Source of the DNA: Mesorhizobium sp. M2A.F.Ca.ET.046.03.2.1
GTDB taxonomy: Bacteria; Pseudomonadota; Alphaproteobacteria; Rhizobiales; Rhizobiaceae
Direction of reading: 5' to 3'
Length of the DNA: 64,000 bases
Assembly: GCF_003952425.1 (NCBI RefSeq)
Contig: NZ_CP034449.1
Location: 2,790,001 to 2,854,000 of the forward strand
In this document: positions 46,060-55,839 of the stretch, one piece after another
Layout: every line of letters starts with the position of its first letter
Numbering within the stretch: position 1 is the stretch's first letter
Made by a program: the position numbers and the translations under genes
The notes under the pieces: generated by a model
The model's input: only the letters and a program-made list of their open reading frames with translations
What the model was told of the DNA's origin: nothing
Databases searched by the model: none

Positions 46060-46097
46060 GCCAGCGCTTCCCAAGCATTTCTAGTACTGATTTGGGG

Positions 46098-46130
46098 AAC
46101 CCGCGCTGGCACGGCTGGCGCGGGTTTTTC
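46098..46130 (+). terminator. Rho-independent terminator after rplT
   Basis: AACCCGCGC and GCGCGGGTT form a 9-base perfect stem around TGGCACGGCTG, followed by TTTC. Confidence 0.88.
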
Positions 46131-46201
46131 TTATGCCTGATCAAACCAAGATGGTGACGCACCACATGGGTGCTGTCCGCCCGAACGAAGAGAGTTTCGC
46201 C

Positions 46202-47299
46202 GTGAACGCCACTGCTGGAAATCTTGAAGCCCTGGAAGCTTCGCTGCTCGCCGAGATCGCGGCGGCCTCGGATGAGGCCGCGATCGAGGCGGTGCGCGTC
46301 TCGGCGCTGGGCAAGAAGGGCTCGGTGTCCGAAATGCTGAAGACGCTGGGCGCCATGAGCGCCGAGGAACGGCAGGTGAAGGGCCCGGCGATCAACGGCC
46401 TCAAGAACCGCGTCACCGAGGCACTCACCCGGCGCAAGGCCGAGTTGAAGGATGTGGCGATCGTCGCCCGGCTCGAGGCCGAGAAGGTCGATGTCACGCT
46501 CCCCGTTCGCCAGTCGCCGGGCGAGCGCGGCCGCATCCATCCGATCAGCCAGGTGATCGACGAGATCGCGGCGATCTTCGGCGATCTCGGCTTCTCGATC
46601 GCCGAAGGTCCGGATATCGAGACCGACCATTACAATTTCACGGCGCTGAACTTCCCCGAGGGACATCCGGCGCGCGAGATGCACGACACCTTCTTCTTCC
46701 AGCCGGACGAGAGGGGCGAGCGCAAGCTGCTGCGCACACACACCTCGCCTGTGCAGATCCGCACCATGGAGCGGCAGAAGCCGCCGATCCGCATCGTCAT
46801 TCCCGGCAAGACCTACCGGCAGGATTCCGACGCGACGCATTCGCCGATGTTCCACCAGGTCGAAGGGCTGGTGATCGACAAAACCGCCAACATCGCCAAC
46901 ATGAAGTGGGTGCTGGAGGAGTTCTGCAAGGCCTTCTTCGAGGTGCCTAGCGTCAAGATGCGCTTCCGCCCGTCCTTCTTCCCGTTCACCGAACCCAGCC
47001 TCGAGGTCGACATCCAGTGCGACCGCTCGCGTCCGGGCGAAGTGCGCTTCGGCGAAGGCTCCGACTGGATGGAGATCCTGGGCTGCGGCATGGTGCATCC
47101 CAACGTGCTGCGTTACGGCGGGCTCGATCCCGACGAATATCAGGGCTTTGCCTGGGGCATGGGTATCGACCGCATCGCCATGCTGAAATACGGCATGCCG
47201 GATTTGCGCGCCTTCTTCGACGCCGACGTGAGGTGGCTCACGCATTACGGCTTCCGGCCGCTCGACCTGCCGACGCTGTTCGGGGGGCTGTCTGCATGA
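46202..47299 (+). CDS. pheS: Phenylalanine-tRNA ligase alpha subunit
   Basis: A 365-residue class II synthetase alpha subunit if started at the GTG (46202), which gives the family-like N-terminus [19 protein letters not shown]. An ATG at 46133 would add 23 residues not conserved and close to the rplT terminator. The N-terminal coiled coil is followed by motif 2, with [20 protein letters not shown], and motif 3, [17 protein letters not shown]. It charges tRNA-Phe with PheT. The GFA-family gene overlaps its stop by 4 bases. Confidence 0.93.
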   Translation: MNATAGNLEALEASLLAEIAAASDEAAIEAVRVSALGKKGSVSEMLKTLGAMSAEERQVKGPAINGLKNRVTEALTRRKAELKDVAIVARLEAEKVDVTLPVRQSPGERGRIHPISQVIDEIAAIFGDLGFSIAEGPDIETDHYNFTALNFPEGHPAREMHDTFFFQPDERGERKLLRTHTSPVQIRTMERQKPPIRIVIPGKTYRQDSDATHSPMFHQVEGLVIDKTANIANMKWVLEEFCKAFFEVPSVKMRFRPSFFPFTEPSLEVDIQCDRSRPGEVRFGEGSDWMEILGCGMVHPNVLRYGGLDPDEYQGFAWGMGIDRIAMLKYGMPDLRAFFDADVRWLTHYGFRPLDLPTLFGGLSA

Positions 47300-47733
47300 C
47301 GGCACCTCACACCGGCGGCTGCCGTTGCGGCGCGGTGCGGTTCGAGGCCTCGGCCGAGCCGCACCACATCAGCTATTGCCATTGCGGCGACTGCCGGCGC
47401 GCCACGGGCGCGCCGGTGTCGGCCTTTGTCGGCTTCATGGCCGACCAGGTCGCGCTCGAAGGCAAGTCGCTGAAAAGCTACCGCAACGGCCCGGTGGAGC
47501 GCTCCTTCTGCGGCATTTGCGGCTCGCCGATCGCCTATGTCGATAAGCGGCTCGACAACAAGATCTATTTCATGCTCGGCGTCATGGACATGCCGGCCTA
47601 TTTCAAGCCGACGCTGCATGCCTATGTGCGCGAGCAACTGCCCTTCCTGCACATGCCGGACGACCTGCCGAGACATCTGAAGACCAGCGTGCCCCGACCA
47701 GAAGGGCAAGGACCGAACGGAACAGAACCATGA
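47296..47733 (+). CDS. GFA-family (glutathione-dependent formaldehyde-activating-like) zinc protein
   Basis: A 145-residue protein of the GFA/CENP-V fold. Zinc-binding cysteines are visible: [10 protein letters not shown] at the start, [13 protein letters not shown] near residue 30, and [12 protein letters not shown] near 70. The family was named after Gfa, which speeds formaldehyde-glutathione adduct formation, though most members are untested. It is wedged between pheS and pheT, with 4-base ATGA overlaps on both sides, so all three are translationally coupled. Confidence 0.88.
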   Translation: MTAPHTGGCRCGAVRFEASAEPHHISYCHCGDCRRATGAPVSAFVGFMADQVALEGKSLKSYRNGPVERSFCGICGSPIAYVDKRLDNKIYFMLGVMDMPAYFKPTLHAYVREQLPFLHMPDDLPRHLKTSVPRPEGQGPNGTEP

Positions 47734-50138
47734 AATTCACGCTCTCCTGGCTCAAGGACCATCTCGAGACCGACGCCTCGCTTGCCGAGATCGTCGAGCG
47801 GCTGACCGCGATCGGCCTCGAAGTCGAACATGTCGACGACAAGGCAGGCTTGAAACCCTTCGTCATCGCCAAGGTGCTGACGGCGGTGCAGCACCCCGAT
47901 GCCGACCGGCTGCGGGTGCTGACCGTCGACACCGGCGACGGCAAGCCGCCCGTGCAGGTGGTGTGCGGGGCGCCCAATGCCCGCGCGGGGATGATCGGCG
48001 CCTTCGCCGCGCCCGGCACCTACATCCCGGGCATCGACGTGACGCTCTCGGTCGGCAAGATCCGCGGCGTCGAAAGCCATGGCATGATGTGCTCGGAACG
48101 CGAGCTGGAACTGTCGGACGAGCACAGCGGCATCATCGATTTGCCTGAGGATGCGCCGGTCGGCACCAGCTTCGCGGCCTACGCGCATCTCGACGATCCG
48201 GTGATCGAGATCAACCTGACGCCGAACCGGCCGGATGCGACCAGCGTCTACGGCATCGCCCGCGACCTTGCAGCGAGCGGGCTCGGACGGCTGAAGACAG
48301 CACCGGTGGAAGCGATTCCCGGCAAGGGCGCGACACCGGTCAAGGTCACGATCGAGGCGCCCGAGCTTTGCCCCGGCTTCGCGCTGAGGCTGGTCAAGGG
48401 CGTCAAGAACGGCCCGTCGCCGAAATGGCTGCAGCAGCGGCTGATCGCCATCGGGCTCCGGCCGATCAGCGCGCTGGTCGACATCACCAACTACGTCACC
48501 TTCGACCGCGGCCGGCCGCTGCATGTGTTCGACGCCAAGAAGGTCGCCGGCAACCTCGTCGTGCGCCGCGCCCGGGACGGCGAGAAGGTGCTGGCGCTGG
48601 ACGGCCGCGAATACACGCTGACGCCCGAAATGTGTGTGATCGCCGACGACAATGGCGTGGAATCGATCGCCGGCATCATGGGCGGCGAGCATTCGGGCTG
48701 CGACGAGAACACCACCGATGTGCTGATCGAATCGGCGCTCTGGGATCCGATCACGACGGCCCGCACCGGCCGCGCGCTCGGCATCATCACCGACGCGCGC
48801 TATCGTTTCGAGCGCGGCGTCGATCCCCAATTCATGGTGCCGGGCGTGGAGCTCGCGACCAGGCTGGTGCTCGATTTCTGCGGCGGCACGCCGAGCGAGA
48901 TGGAGGTTGCCGGCTATGCCGGACACAAGGCGATGGTCGTGTCCTTCCCGCTGTCGGAAGTGAAGCGGCTGACCGGCATCGAGGTCCCCAAGGCCGAGAG
49001 CCTCGACATCCTGACGCGGCTCGGCTTCGAGCCGCAGGGCTCGGGCGACGTCGTCAAGGTGACGGTGCCGTCCTGGCGGCCGGACATCGACGGCAAGGCA
49101 GACCTCGTCGAGGAGGTGATGCGCATCCACGGCGTCGACAACATCTTGGCCCAGCCGCTGACCTCGCATGACGCCGTCAACGGCAAGATCCTGACCACGC
49201 TGCAGGTGCGCACCCGCGCCGCCAAGCGAGCGCTCGCCGTGCGCGGCATGATGGAGGCCGTGACCTGGTCGTTCATCCCGGCCAAGCACGCCGAGCTGTT
49301 CGGCGGCGGCCAGACGGCGCTGAAGCTCGCCAACCCGATCGCCGCCGACATGTCCGACATGCGGCCTTCGCTGCTGCCCGGACTGATCGCCGCGGCGCAG
49401 CGCAATGCCGACCGCGGCATCGGCGACGTGGCGCTGTTCGAGGTCTCCGGCACCTATGAAGGTGACGCGCCCGAACAGCAGCGGCGAGTGGCAGCCGGCG
49501 TGAGGCGCGGTACGGCTAGGCTCGACGGTTCGGGCCGCAGCTGGGCCGGCAATGCCGGGCCGGTCGGCGTGTTCGACGCCAAGGCGGACGCGATCGCGGC
49601 GCTCGAGGCCTGCGGCGCGCCGGTCGACCGGCTGCAGATCGAGCCGGGCGGCCCGGCCTGGTATCACCCGGGACGTTCCGGCACGATTAAGCTCGGCCCC
49701 AAGACCGTGCTCGGCACTTTCGGCGAGTTCCATCCGAAGACGCTGGACGGGCTCGATGCGTCCGGCCCGATCTGCGGCTTCGAGGTTTTCGTCGACGCCG
49801 TGCCGGAGCCGAAGGCCAAGCCGACGCGCACCAAGCCGAAGCTGGAGCTGTCGCCCTTCCAGGCGGTGAAGCGCGATTTCGCCTTCGTCGTCGACAGGAC
49901 GGTCGAGGCCGGAACGCTGGTGCGAGCAGCCTTGGCTGCCGACAAGAAGCTGGTCACCGGCGTTTCGGTGTTCGACGTCTTCGAGGGTGCCACGCTCGGC
50001 GAAGCCAAGAAGTCGATCGCCATCGAGGTGTCGATCCAGCCGGTCGAAAAGACGCTGACCGACGAGGATTTCGAGGCGCTGGCCAAGCGCATCGTCGAGA
50101 ACGTCAACAAGCAGACGGGCGGCGTGCTGAGGGCATAG
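47730..50138 (+). CDS. pheT: Phenylalanine-tRNA ligase beta subunit
   Basis: An 802-residue beta subunit. Order: N-terminal tRNA-binding OB domain (about 40-150, [12 protein letters not shown] and [11 protein letters not shown]), B3/B4 editing domain, B5 (about 400-475), catalytic-like core (from about 480), and C-terminal ferredoxin-fold anticodon-binding domain (last ~95 residues, with [15 protein letters not shown]). The editing pocket is in the segment around 220-350. Start overlaps the GFA gene stop (ATGA). Confidence 0.96.
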   Translation: MKFTLSWLKDHLETDASLAEIVERLTAIGLEVEHVDDKAGLKPFVIAKVLTAVQHPDADRLRVLTVDTGDGKPPVQVVCGAPNARAGMIGAFAAPGTYIPGIDVTLSVGKIRGVESHGMMCSERELELSDEHSGIIDLPEDAPVGTSFAAYAHLDDPVIEINLTPNRPDATSVYGIARDLAASGLGRLKTAPVEAIPGKGATPVKVTIEAPELCPGFALRLVKGVKNGPSPKWLQQRLIAIGLRPISALVDITNYVTFDRGRPLHVFDAKKVAGNLVVRRARDGEKVLALDGREYTLTPEMCVIADDNGVESIAGIMGGEHSGCDENTTDVLIESALWDPITTARTGRALGIITDARYRFERGVDPQFMVPGVELATRLVLDFCGGTPSEMEVAGYAGHKAMVVSFPLSEVKRLTGIEVPKAESLDILTRLGFEPQGSGDVVKVTVPSWRPDIDGKADLVEEVMRIHGVDNILAQPLTSHDAVNGKILTTLQVRTRAAKRALAVRGMMEAVTWSFIPAKHAELFGGGQTALKLANPIAADMSDMRPSLLPGLIAAAQRNADRGIGDVALFEVSGTYEGDAPEQQRRVAAGVRRGTARLDGSGRSWAGNAGPVGVFDAKADAIAALEACGAPVDRLQIEPGGPAWYHPGRSGTIKLGPKTVLGTFGEFHPKTLDGLDASGPICGFEVFVDAVPEPKAKPTRTKPKLELSPFQAVKRDFAFVVDRTVEAGTLVRAALAADKKLVTGVSVFDVFEGATLGEAKKSIAIEVSIQPVEKTLTDEDFEALAKRIVENVNKQTGGVLRA

Positions 50139-50185
50139 GCTTTCTTGGGATTGCCGGAAGGTGGCGAATCGCCTTCCAAAGGGCG

Positions 50186-50788
50186 ATGGACCACCTCCGC
50201 TACTCCGGCCTTCCCTTCGAAACGCAACGCACGGCTTTCCTCGGCATCATCGCGGCCGACCCGCTGTTGGCCGAGACGCTGGCGCGGGCGCGGGCGCTTG
50301 CGCTGCCGGATTGGCTGGTGGCTTCCGGCGCGCTCTACAACAGCGTCTGGAACCATCTGACCGGCAAGCCGCCAGGCTACGGCATCAAGGACGTCGATCT
50401 GTTCTATTTCGATGATGCCGATCTCTCCTACGAGGCCGAGGACACGGTGATCCGCCGCGCGGCGGCGCATTTCGAGGGGCTGCCGCTGCCGGTCGAGGTG
50501 CGCAACCAGGCGAGGGTGCATCTGTGGTATCCGGTGAAGTTTGGTGAGGAATGTCCGCGGTATGCGAGTTCGAGCGAGTCGGTGAGCTATTTTGCGTCGA
50601 AGACGCATGCGGTTGGGGTGCGATACGGTGCTGACGGGGCGCTGGAGCTGGTGGCGCCGTTCGGGCTGGATTATATCTTTTCGTTTCGCATCACGCCGAA
50701 CCGGGCGCTGGACAATCAGCGGACCCATGAGGCGAAGGGGAGAAGGGCCAGGGAGTGCTGGCCGGAGATTGAAGTGATGCCTTGGTAA
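50186..50788 (+). CDS. Nucleotidyltransferase-family protein (COG3575 type)
   Basis: A 200-residue protein with a minimal nucleotidyltransferase pattern: SGALYNSVWN followed by GIKDVDLFYFDD, whose two aspartates would bind metal. VRNQARVHLWYPVKFGE and the SESVSYFASKTHAVGVR segment are family features. Substrate is unknown. The start at MDHLRYSGLPFETQ is 47 bases after pheT. The last ~70 codons are somewhat less G/C-rich at third positions than neighbouring genes. Confidence 0.8.
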   Translation: MDHLRYSGLPFETQRTAFLGIIAADPLLAETLARARALALPDWLVASGALYNSVWNHLTGKPPGYGIKDVDLFYFDDADLSYEAEDTVIRRAAAHFEGLPLPVEVRNQARVHLWYPVKFGEECPRYASSSESVSYFASKTHAVGVRYGADGALELVAPFGLDYIFSFRITPNRALDNQRTHEAKGRRARECWPEIEVMPW

Positions 50789-50812
50789 GGGTGCAGAATA
50801 AAATAGGTCGGC

Positions 50813-50981
50813 GCGAGGCCCCCCTCTCTGCCCTGCCGGGCATCTCCCCCTCAAGGGGGGAGATTGGCAGTTTCGATGCCGGCGCTCCCTTGCAACGCAG
50901 GTGATTGACGAAAGCAGATGCGACATCGATCTCCCCCCTTTTGAGGGGGAGATGGCCGGCAGGCCAGAGAGGGGGGCCTCG
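50813..50981. repeat. Large inverted repeat, CGAGGCCCCCCTCTCT type
   Basis: Left arm begins CGAGGCCCCCCTCTCTGCC and contains CATCTCCCCCTCAA; right arm (50941-50981) is the near-complement, with TTGAGGGGGAGATGGCC ending in GAGAGGGGGGCCTCG. The arms are about 40 bases with about 90 bases between. It fills most of the gap between the nucleotidyltransferase and aldo/keto reductase genes. Confidence 0.82.
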
Positions 50982-51023
50982 TGCCGGCCTTTCAACAACG
51001 GGCGCCAAAGCGCCCTTCGTCTG

Positions 51024-52022
<999 letters not shown>

Positions 52023-52115
52023 GCATCTCCTTGTTGCGATGGGCAGGAAATAGGGCCTTGCAGTCCGTTCGATAATCGGCTCTCCTTTGCACGGCTTGTT
52101 CTAAAACATAGACCA

Positions 52116-53075
52116 ATGAACCGCACCAACCTCTCGCAGCTCGCCGTGCTCGCCACGGTCGCCCAATGCGCCAGCTTTCGCGGCGCCGCGCGCGAGCTCG
52201 GCATCGCGCCCTCGGCGGTCAGCCACGCGGTGTCGAGCCTCGAAGCGCGGCTCGGCGTGCGGCTTCTGGCGCGCAGCACGCGCAGCGTCGCGCCGACCGA
52301 AGAAGGCGCGCAGCTGCTCGAACGGCTGCGCCCGGCGCTGTCCGAGATCGACCTGGCGCTGGAGACGGCGGTCGAGGCGCGGGACCGGCCCGCCGGCAAT
52401 CTGCGGCTCACCGTGCCACGCACGGCCGCACACCTGACTCTGACGCCCAGGCTCGGCGCCTTTGCCGCGGCCTATCCCGATATCGTCCTGGAGATCGTCA
52501 TCGAGGATCGCTTCACCGATGTCGTCGAAGGCGGCTTCGACGCTGGCGTGCGGCTCGGCGAAAGCCTGCAGCGCGACATGATCGCGGTGCGCATCGGATC
52601 CGACTTCCGCGGCGCGGTGGTCGGCTCGCAATCCTATTTCGCCTCCATGCCGAAACCGCGCCATCCGCGCGAGCTGGCCGACCACCGCTGCATCCGCTTC
52701 CGTTTCTCCAGCGGCATCCTTTACCGCTGGGAATTCGAGAAGGACGGCGAGGAGATCGAGATCGCGGCGCAAGGACCGCTGATCCTCGACGAGGACCACC
52801 TGATCGCCCAGGCGGCGGTCGACGGCGCCGGCCTTGCCTTCGTCTTCGAGCCCTATGTGTCGGCGCCACTGGCCGACGGCAGGCTGATCCGCGTGCTGGA
52901 GGACTGGTGCCCGTCCTTCGACGGCTTCTTCGTCTACTATCCGAGCCGCCGGCAGATGCGCCCTGCGCTGCGGGCGTTTGTCGATTTCTTCAAGGTGAGT
53001 GGCACCCTCCCCCTTGTGGGGAGGACTATCGCATATGGCACTCCCCCTCACCCAGCCTCCGCTTCGCTCGGCTGA
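52116..53075 (+). CDS. LysR-family regulator with repeat-derived C-terminus
   Basis: A 319-residue LTTR. The N-terminal helix-turn-helix (about 1-60) has FRGAARELGIAPSAVSHAVS; the effector domain runs to about residue 298, ending ALRAFVDFFKV. The last ~22 codons read into a dense palindromic repeat beginning near 53003, giving SGTLPLVGRTIAYGTPPHPA and a few residues more. So the original stop may have been lost. It probably controls the divergent aldo/keto reductase. The domain is otherwise intact. Confidence 0.9.
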   Translation: MNRTNLSQLAVLATVAQCASFRGAARELGIAPSAVSHAVSSLEARLGVRLLARSTRSVAPTEEGAQLLERLRPALSEIDLALETAVEARDRPAGNLRLTVPRTAAHLTLTPRLGAFAAAYPDIVLEIVIEDRFTDVVEGGFDAGVRLGESLQRDMIAVRIGSDFRGAVVGSQSYFASMPKPRHPRELADHRCIRFRFSSGILYRWEFEKDGEEIEIAAQGPLILDEDHLIAQAAVDGAGLAFVFEPYVSAPLADGRLIRVLEDWCPSFDGFFVYYPSRRQMRPALRAFVDFFKVSGTLPLVGRTIAYGTPPHPASASLG

Positions 53076-53210
53076 CCTCTCCCCAGGGGGAGAGGAGATT
53101 ACCGGCGTCGGCGCCAGTCTCTTCTCCCCGTCGGGGAGAAGGTGGCCGCGAAGCGGCCGGATGAGGGGGCTGGCGCTGCCATATGCGATTGCCCCCTTGT
53201 GGGGAGGGTA
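53003..53210. repeat. Nested palindromic element, ACCCTCCCCCTTGTGGGGAGG type
   Basis: About 208 bases. Outer arms ACCCTCCCCCTTGTGGGGA and GCCCCCTTGTGGGGAGGGT; next ATCGCATATGGCA and TGCCATATGCGAT; inner CCTCTCCCC and GGGGAGAAGG. It overlaps the LysR gene's 3' end and separates it from the cytochrome gene. Confidence 0.8.
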
Positions 53211-53252
53211 AGGCTCCCGGAAGAAAGCCGGCGCCGGCTTCGTTCGCCTCGC

Positions 53253-53822
53253 ATGCAACCCTTTACCAACACCCCCACCCGCTACGGCTGGGCGATGATC
53301 GTCCTGCACTGGCTGATCGGCGTCATCTTCATCGGCCAGTTCGCGCTCGGCGTCGTCATGGTGCGCACGACAAGCCAGCGCGCGTCCTTCGAGCTGATCC
53401 AGCTGCACAAATCCTTCGGCTTCCTGCTGCTCGGGCTGATCATCCTGCGCATCGCCTGGCGGCTCGGCAATGTGGCGCCGGCACTGCCCAGCTCGGTTGG
53501 CACGCTGGAGCGCAGGACCGCGCCGCTGGCGCATTTCGCGCTCTATGCCTTCCAGATCGCGCTGCCGCTCTCCGGCTGGGCGTTGGTTTCGGTGTCGACG
53601 CTGGAGATTCCGACCATGCCGTTCGATCTCTTCGTGATGCCCAATCTGCCGCTCGCCGAATCCGACGCTTCGGAGAGCTTTTGGACGTCCGCGCACTGGT
53701 ATCTCGCCTATGCCGGCATCGGGCTGGTGGCGCTGCACATCGCGGCGGCGCTGCGCCACCATTTCCTGCTGCGCGACAATGTGCTGACGCGCATGATCAC
53801 ACCTTCGTCAGGCAGGGAATAG
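53253..53822 (+). CDS. Cytochrome b561
   Basis: A 189-residue membrane protein with four hydrophobic helices. Likely heme-ligand histidines: HWLIG and LHKSFGF in the first half, AHFALYAFQ and LHIAAALRHH in the second. It starts RYGWAMIVLHWLIGVIFIGQ. Family members carry electrons between a quinone and a partner protein. The YceI gene follows 66 bases on, a frequent pairing. A longer start at 53142 lies in the palindromic repeat and is unlikely. Confidence 0.9.
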   Translation: MQPFTNTPTRYGWAMIVLHWLIGVIFIGQFALGVVMVRTTSQRASFELIQLHKSFGFLLLGLIILRIAWRLGNVAPALPSSVGTLERRTAPLAHFALYAFQIALPLSGWALVSVSTLEIPTMPFDLFVMPNLPLAESDASESFWTSAHWYLAYAGIGLVALHIAAALRHHFLLRDNVLTRMITPSSGRE

Positions 53823-53888
53823 AACCGCGCCACCATTCGTTGGTGGGGCAAGAACGCAGAAAAGCGTATCTGCGGAAGGAAGAAACCC

Positions 53889-54464
53889 ATGAACGCGCGT
53901 ATCCTCGGATTGGCGGCCTTTGCCGCTTGCCTTGCCGTGCCTGCCGTTGCCGCGGTGGCGCTCAGCGACGCGGCCGGCAGCTACACGATCAGCCCGTCTG
54001 GCTCCTCGATCCGCTTCACCATCGGCAAGGCCGGCGGCGGCGGCTTCGACGGCGCTTTCGGCCGCTTCAAGGGCACGATCCGCATCGACAATGGCGATGT
54101 CGGCCGCTCCAAGGTCGACCTCACCATCTATCCCGAAAGCGTCGGCACCGGTCAGGCCCGCATCGATGCCTTCCTGCGCTCCGACGCGGTGTTCGACGCG
54201 GCCAACAACCCGGAGATCCAGTTCCGCTCGACCAGCGTGACGCGCACCGGTGACACGACGGCGGTCGTTACCGGGCGCCTGACGGCGCGCGGCAAGACGT
54301 TTCCGGAGAAATTCACCGCCGAGCTCGGCGGATTGAAGGGCGGGACCATCAAATTCCACGTCACCGGCAAGGTGCTGCGGTCGCGCTACGGCATGGATGT
54401 CGGCACGCCGCTCTATTCCAATGTCGTCGACTTCGACATGACGCTGACGGGGAAGAGGGGGTAG
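53889..54464 (+). CDS. YceI-family periplasmic protein
   Basis: A 191-residue protein with a signal peptide ending AVAAVALSDAA near residue 24. The rest is a YceI lipocalin-like barrel: SYTISPSGSSIRFTIGKAGG at the start, FKGTIRID, and KFTAELGGLKGGTIKFHVTG near the end. YceI proteins bind isoprenoid quinones or other hydrophobic ligands. With the upstream cytochrome b561 it probably forms a two-gene unit. The start follows CGGAAGGAAG. Confidence 0.92.
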   Translation: MNARILGLAAFAACLAVPAVAAVALSDAAGSYTISPSGSSIRFTIGKAGGGGFDGAFGRFKGTIRIDNGDVGRSKVDLTIYPESVGTGQARIDAFLRSDAVFDAANNPEIQFRSTSVTRTGDTTAVVTGRLTARGKTFPEKFTAELGGLKGGTIKFHVTGKVLRSRYGMDVGTPLYSNVVDFDMTLTGKRG

Positions 54465-54475
54465 GCACAGCACAT

Positions 54476-54672
54476 TTCCTCGCCCCCGCGAAGGCGGGGG
54501 AGAGGTGGCTCGGGCGAAGCCCGAGAACGGAGCGGGGGCGCCCTCCGCGACGGCAGAGCCTTCGCAGAATTGTGCTGTCGTGAAGCCGTCCCACTCCGAA
54601 GCTGCGTTCTACGAAGGCCCCTCTCCGTCCCGGCTTCGCCGGGCCACCTCTCCCCACTGCGTGGGGCGAGGA
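54476..54672. repeat. Inverted repeat element, TTCCTCGCCCCC...GGGGCGAGGAA type
   Basis: Left end TTCCTCGCCCCCGCGAAGGCG with GGGGAGAGGTGGC; right end GCCACCTCTCCCC with GTGGGGCGAGGAA, about 197 bases. Inner CGGGCGAAGCCCG and CGGCTTCGCCGGG hairpins. It fills most of the 287 bases between YceI and the oxidoreductase gene. Confidence 0.8.
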
Positions 54673-54751
54673 AGCGCGCCGCCTCCTGCATTGGCTTTTC
54701 CGTCGATTTCAGGCAAACCTCGTCGCCTGTAAACCGACATGGAGAAGCGTG

Positions 54752-55738
54752 ATGTTCCGATGGGGTGTTCTGTCGACGGCAAAGATCGGCCGCGAGCAGC
54801 TTTTGCCGGCAATCGTGGATTCGGAGAACGGCGTCCTGTCGGCGATCGCCAGCCGCGACCTGTCGAAGGCCAAGGCGCTGGGCGAGCGTTTCGGCGCCCG
54901 CCATGCTTTCGGCTCTTATGAGGAACTGCTTGCCTCCCCGGACGTCGACGGCGTCTACATCCCGCTGCCGACCTCGCAGCATGTTGAATGGACGGCGAAG
55001 GCGATCGAGGCCGGAAAGCATGTGCTGGTGGAAAAACCGCTGGCGCTCGACGCCAAGGACATCCCGCCGCTGATCAAGCTGCGCGACCAAAAGAAGGTGC
55101 TGGTCTGCGAGGCGTTCATGGTCACCTATCACCCGCAATGGATCAAGGTGCGCGATCTGATCGCCAGCGGCGCCATCGGCCGGCTGCGGCACGTGCAGGG
55201 CGCCTTCTCCTACTACAATGTCGATCCCAACAACATGCGCAACAAGCTAGACCTCGGCGGCGGCGCGCTGCCCGATATCGGCGTCTATCCGACGGTGTCG
55301 ACGCGGTTCTCGACTGGCAAGGAGCCGATCCGCGTGCAGGCGACGATCGAGCGCGACAAGACCTTCGGCACCGACATCTATTCCTCGATCCGCGCCGATT
55401 TCGGCGACTTCGAATTGTCCTTCTATCTCTCGACGCAGATGGCGGCGCGCCAGGTGATGGTGTTCCACGGCGAGAAAGGCTTCATCGAGGTCTTCGGCCC
55501 GTTCAATGCCGGGCTCTACGAGCACCACCGCATCGAGCTGCACAACCAGAACCATACCGAGGCGCAGGTGTTCCGCTTCCCCGGCACGCAGCAATACCGG
55601 CTGGAATGCGAGGCCTTCGTGCGCGCCGCACAGGGCGGCAAGGACCGCGTCTTCACGCTGGAGGAATCGGTGCTCAACCAGAAGGTCATCGACGCCATCT
55701 TCCGCGCCGGCGACAAGGACGGCTGGGAGCCGGTCTGA
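54752..55738 (+). CDS. Gfo/Idh/MocA-family oxidoreductase
   Basis: A 328-residue NAD(P)-dependent oxidoreductase. The N-terminal Rossmann fold has [23 protein letters not shown] holds the conserved Lys-Pro; [13 protein letters not shown] is the C-terminal domain entry. Relatives act on sugars, inositol or dihydrodiols. Substrate is unknown. The start (ATG after GGAGAAG) is chosen over the GTG at 54749. Followed by a palindromic repeat. Confidence 0.92.
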   Translation: MFRWGVLSTAKIGREQLLPAIVDSENGVLSAIASRDLSKAKALGERFGARHAFGSYEELLASPDVDGVYIPLPTSQHVEWTAKAIEAGKHVLVEKPLALDAKDIPPLIKLRDQKKVLVCEAFMVTYHPQWIKVRDLIASGAIGRLRHVQGAFSYYNVDPNNMRNKLDLGGGALPDIGVYPTVSTRFSTGKEPIRVQATIERDKTFGTDIYSSIRADFGDFELSFYLSTQMAARQVMVFHGEKGFIEVFGPFNAGLYEHHRIELHNQNHTEAQVFRFPGTQQYRLECEAFVRAAQGGKDRVFTLEESVLNQKVIDAIFRAGDKDGWEPV

Positions 55739-55752
55739 CGATTTTTGCTTTT

Positions 55753-55799
55753 ACGCAATTCCAAACGGAAAACCGCGTCACACTTCTCCTGAATTGCGT
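55753..55799. repeat. Palindromic repeat, ACGCAATTCC family, copy 3
   Basis: ACGCAATTCCAAACGGAAAACC at left and CACTTCTCCTGAATTGCGT at right, 47 bases, same orientation as copy 1. It lies 14 bases after the oxidoreductase stop. Confidence 0.85.
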
Positions 55800-55839
55800 A
55801 GGTTTCGAATAAGTTTGCCGGCTCATTCTGGGAGGAAAA

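Noticed and set aside
47622..49733. 703-codon minus-strand frame
   Set aside because: Antisense to pheT. The long frame is a by-product of G/C-rich third positions.
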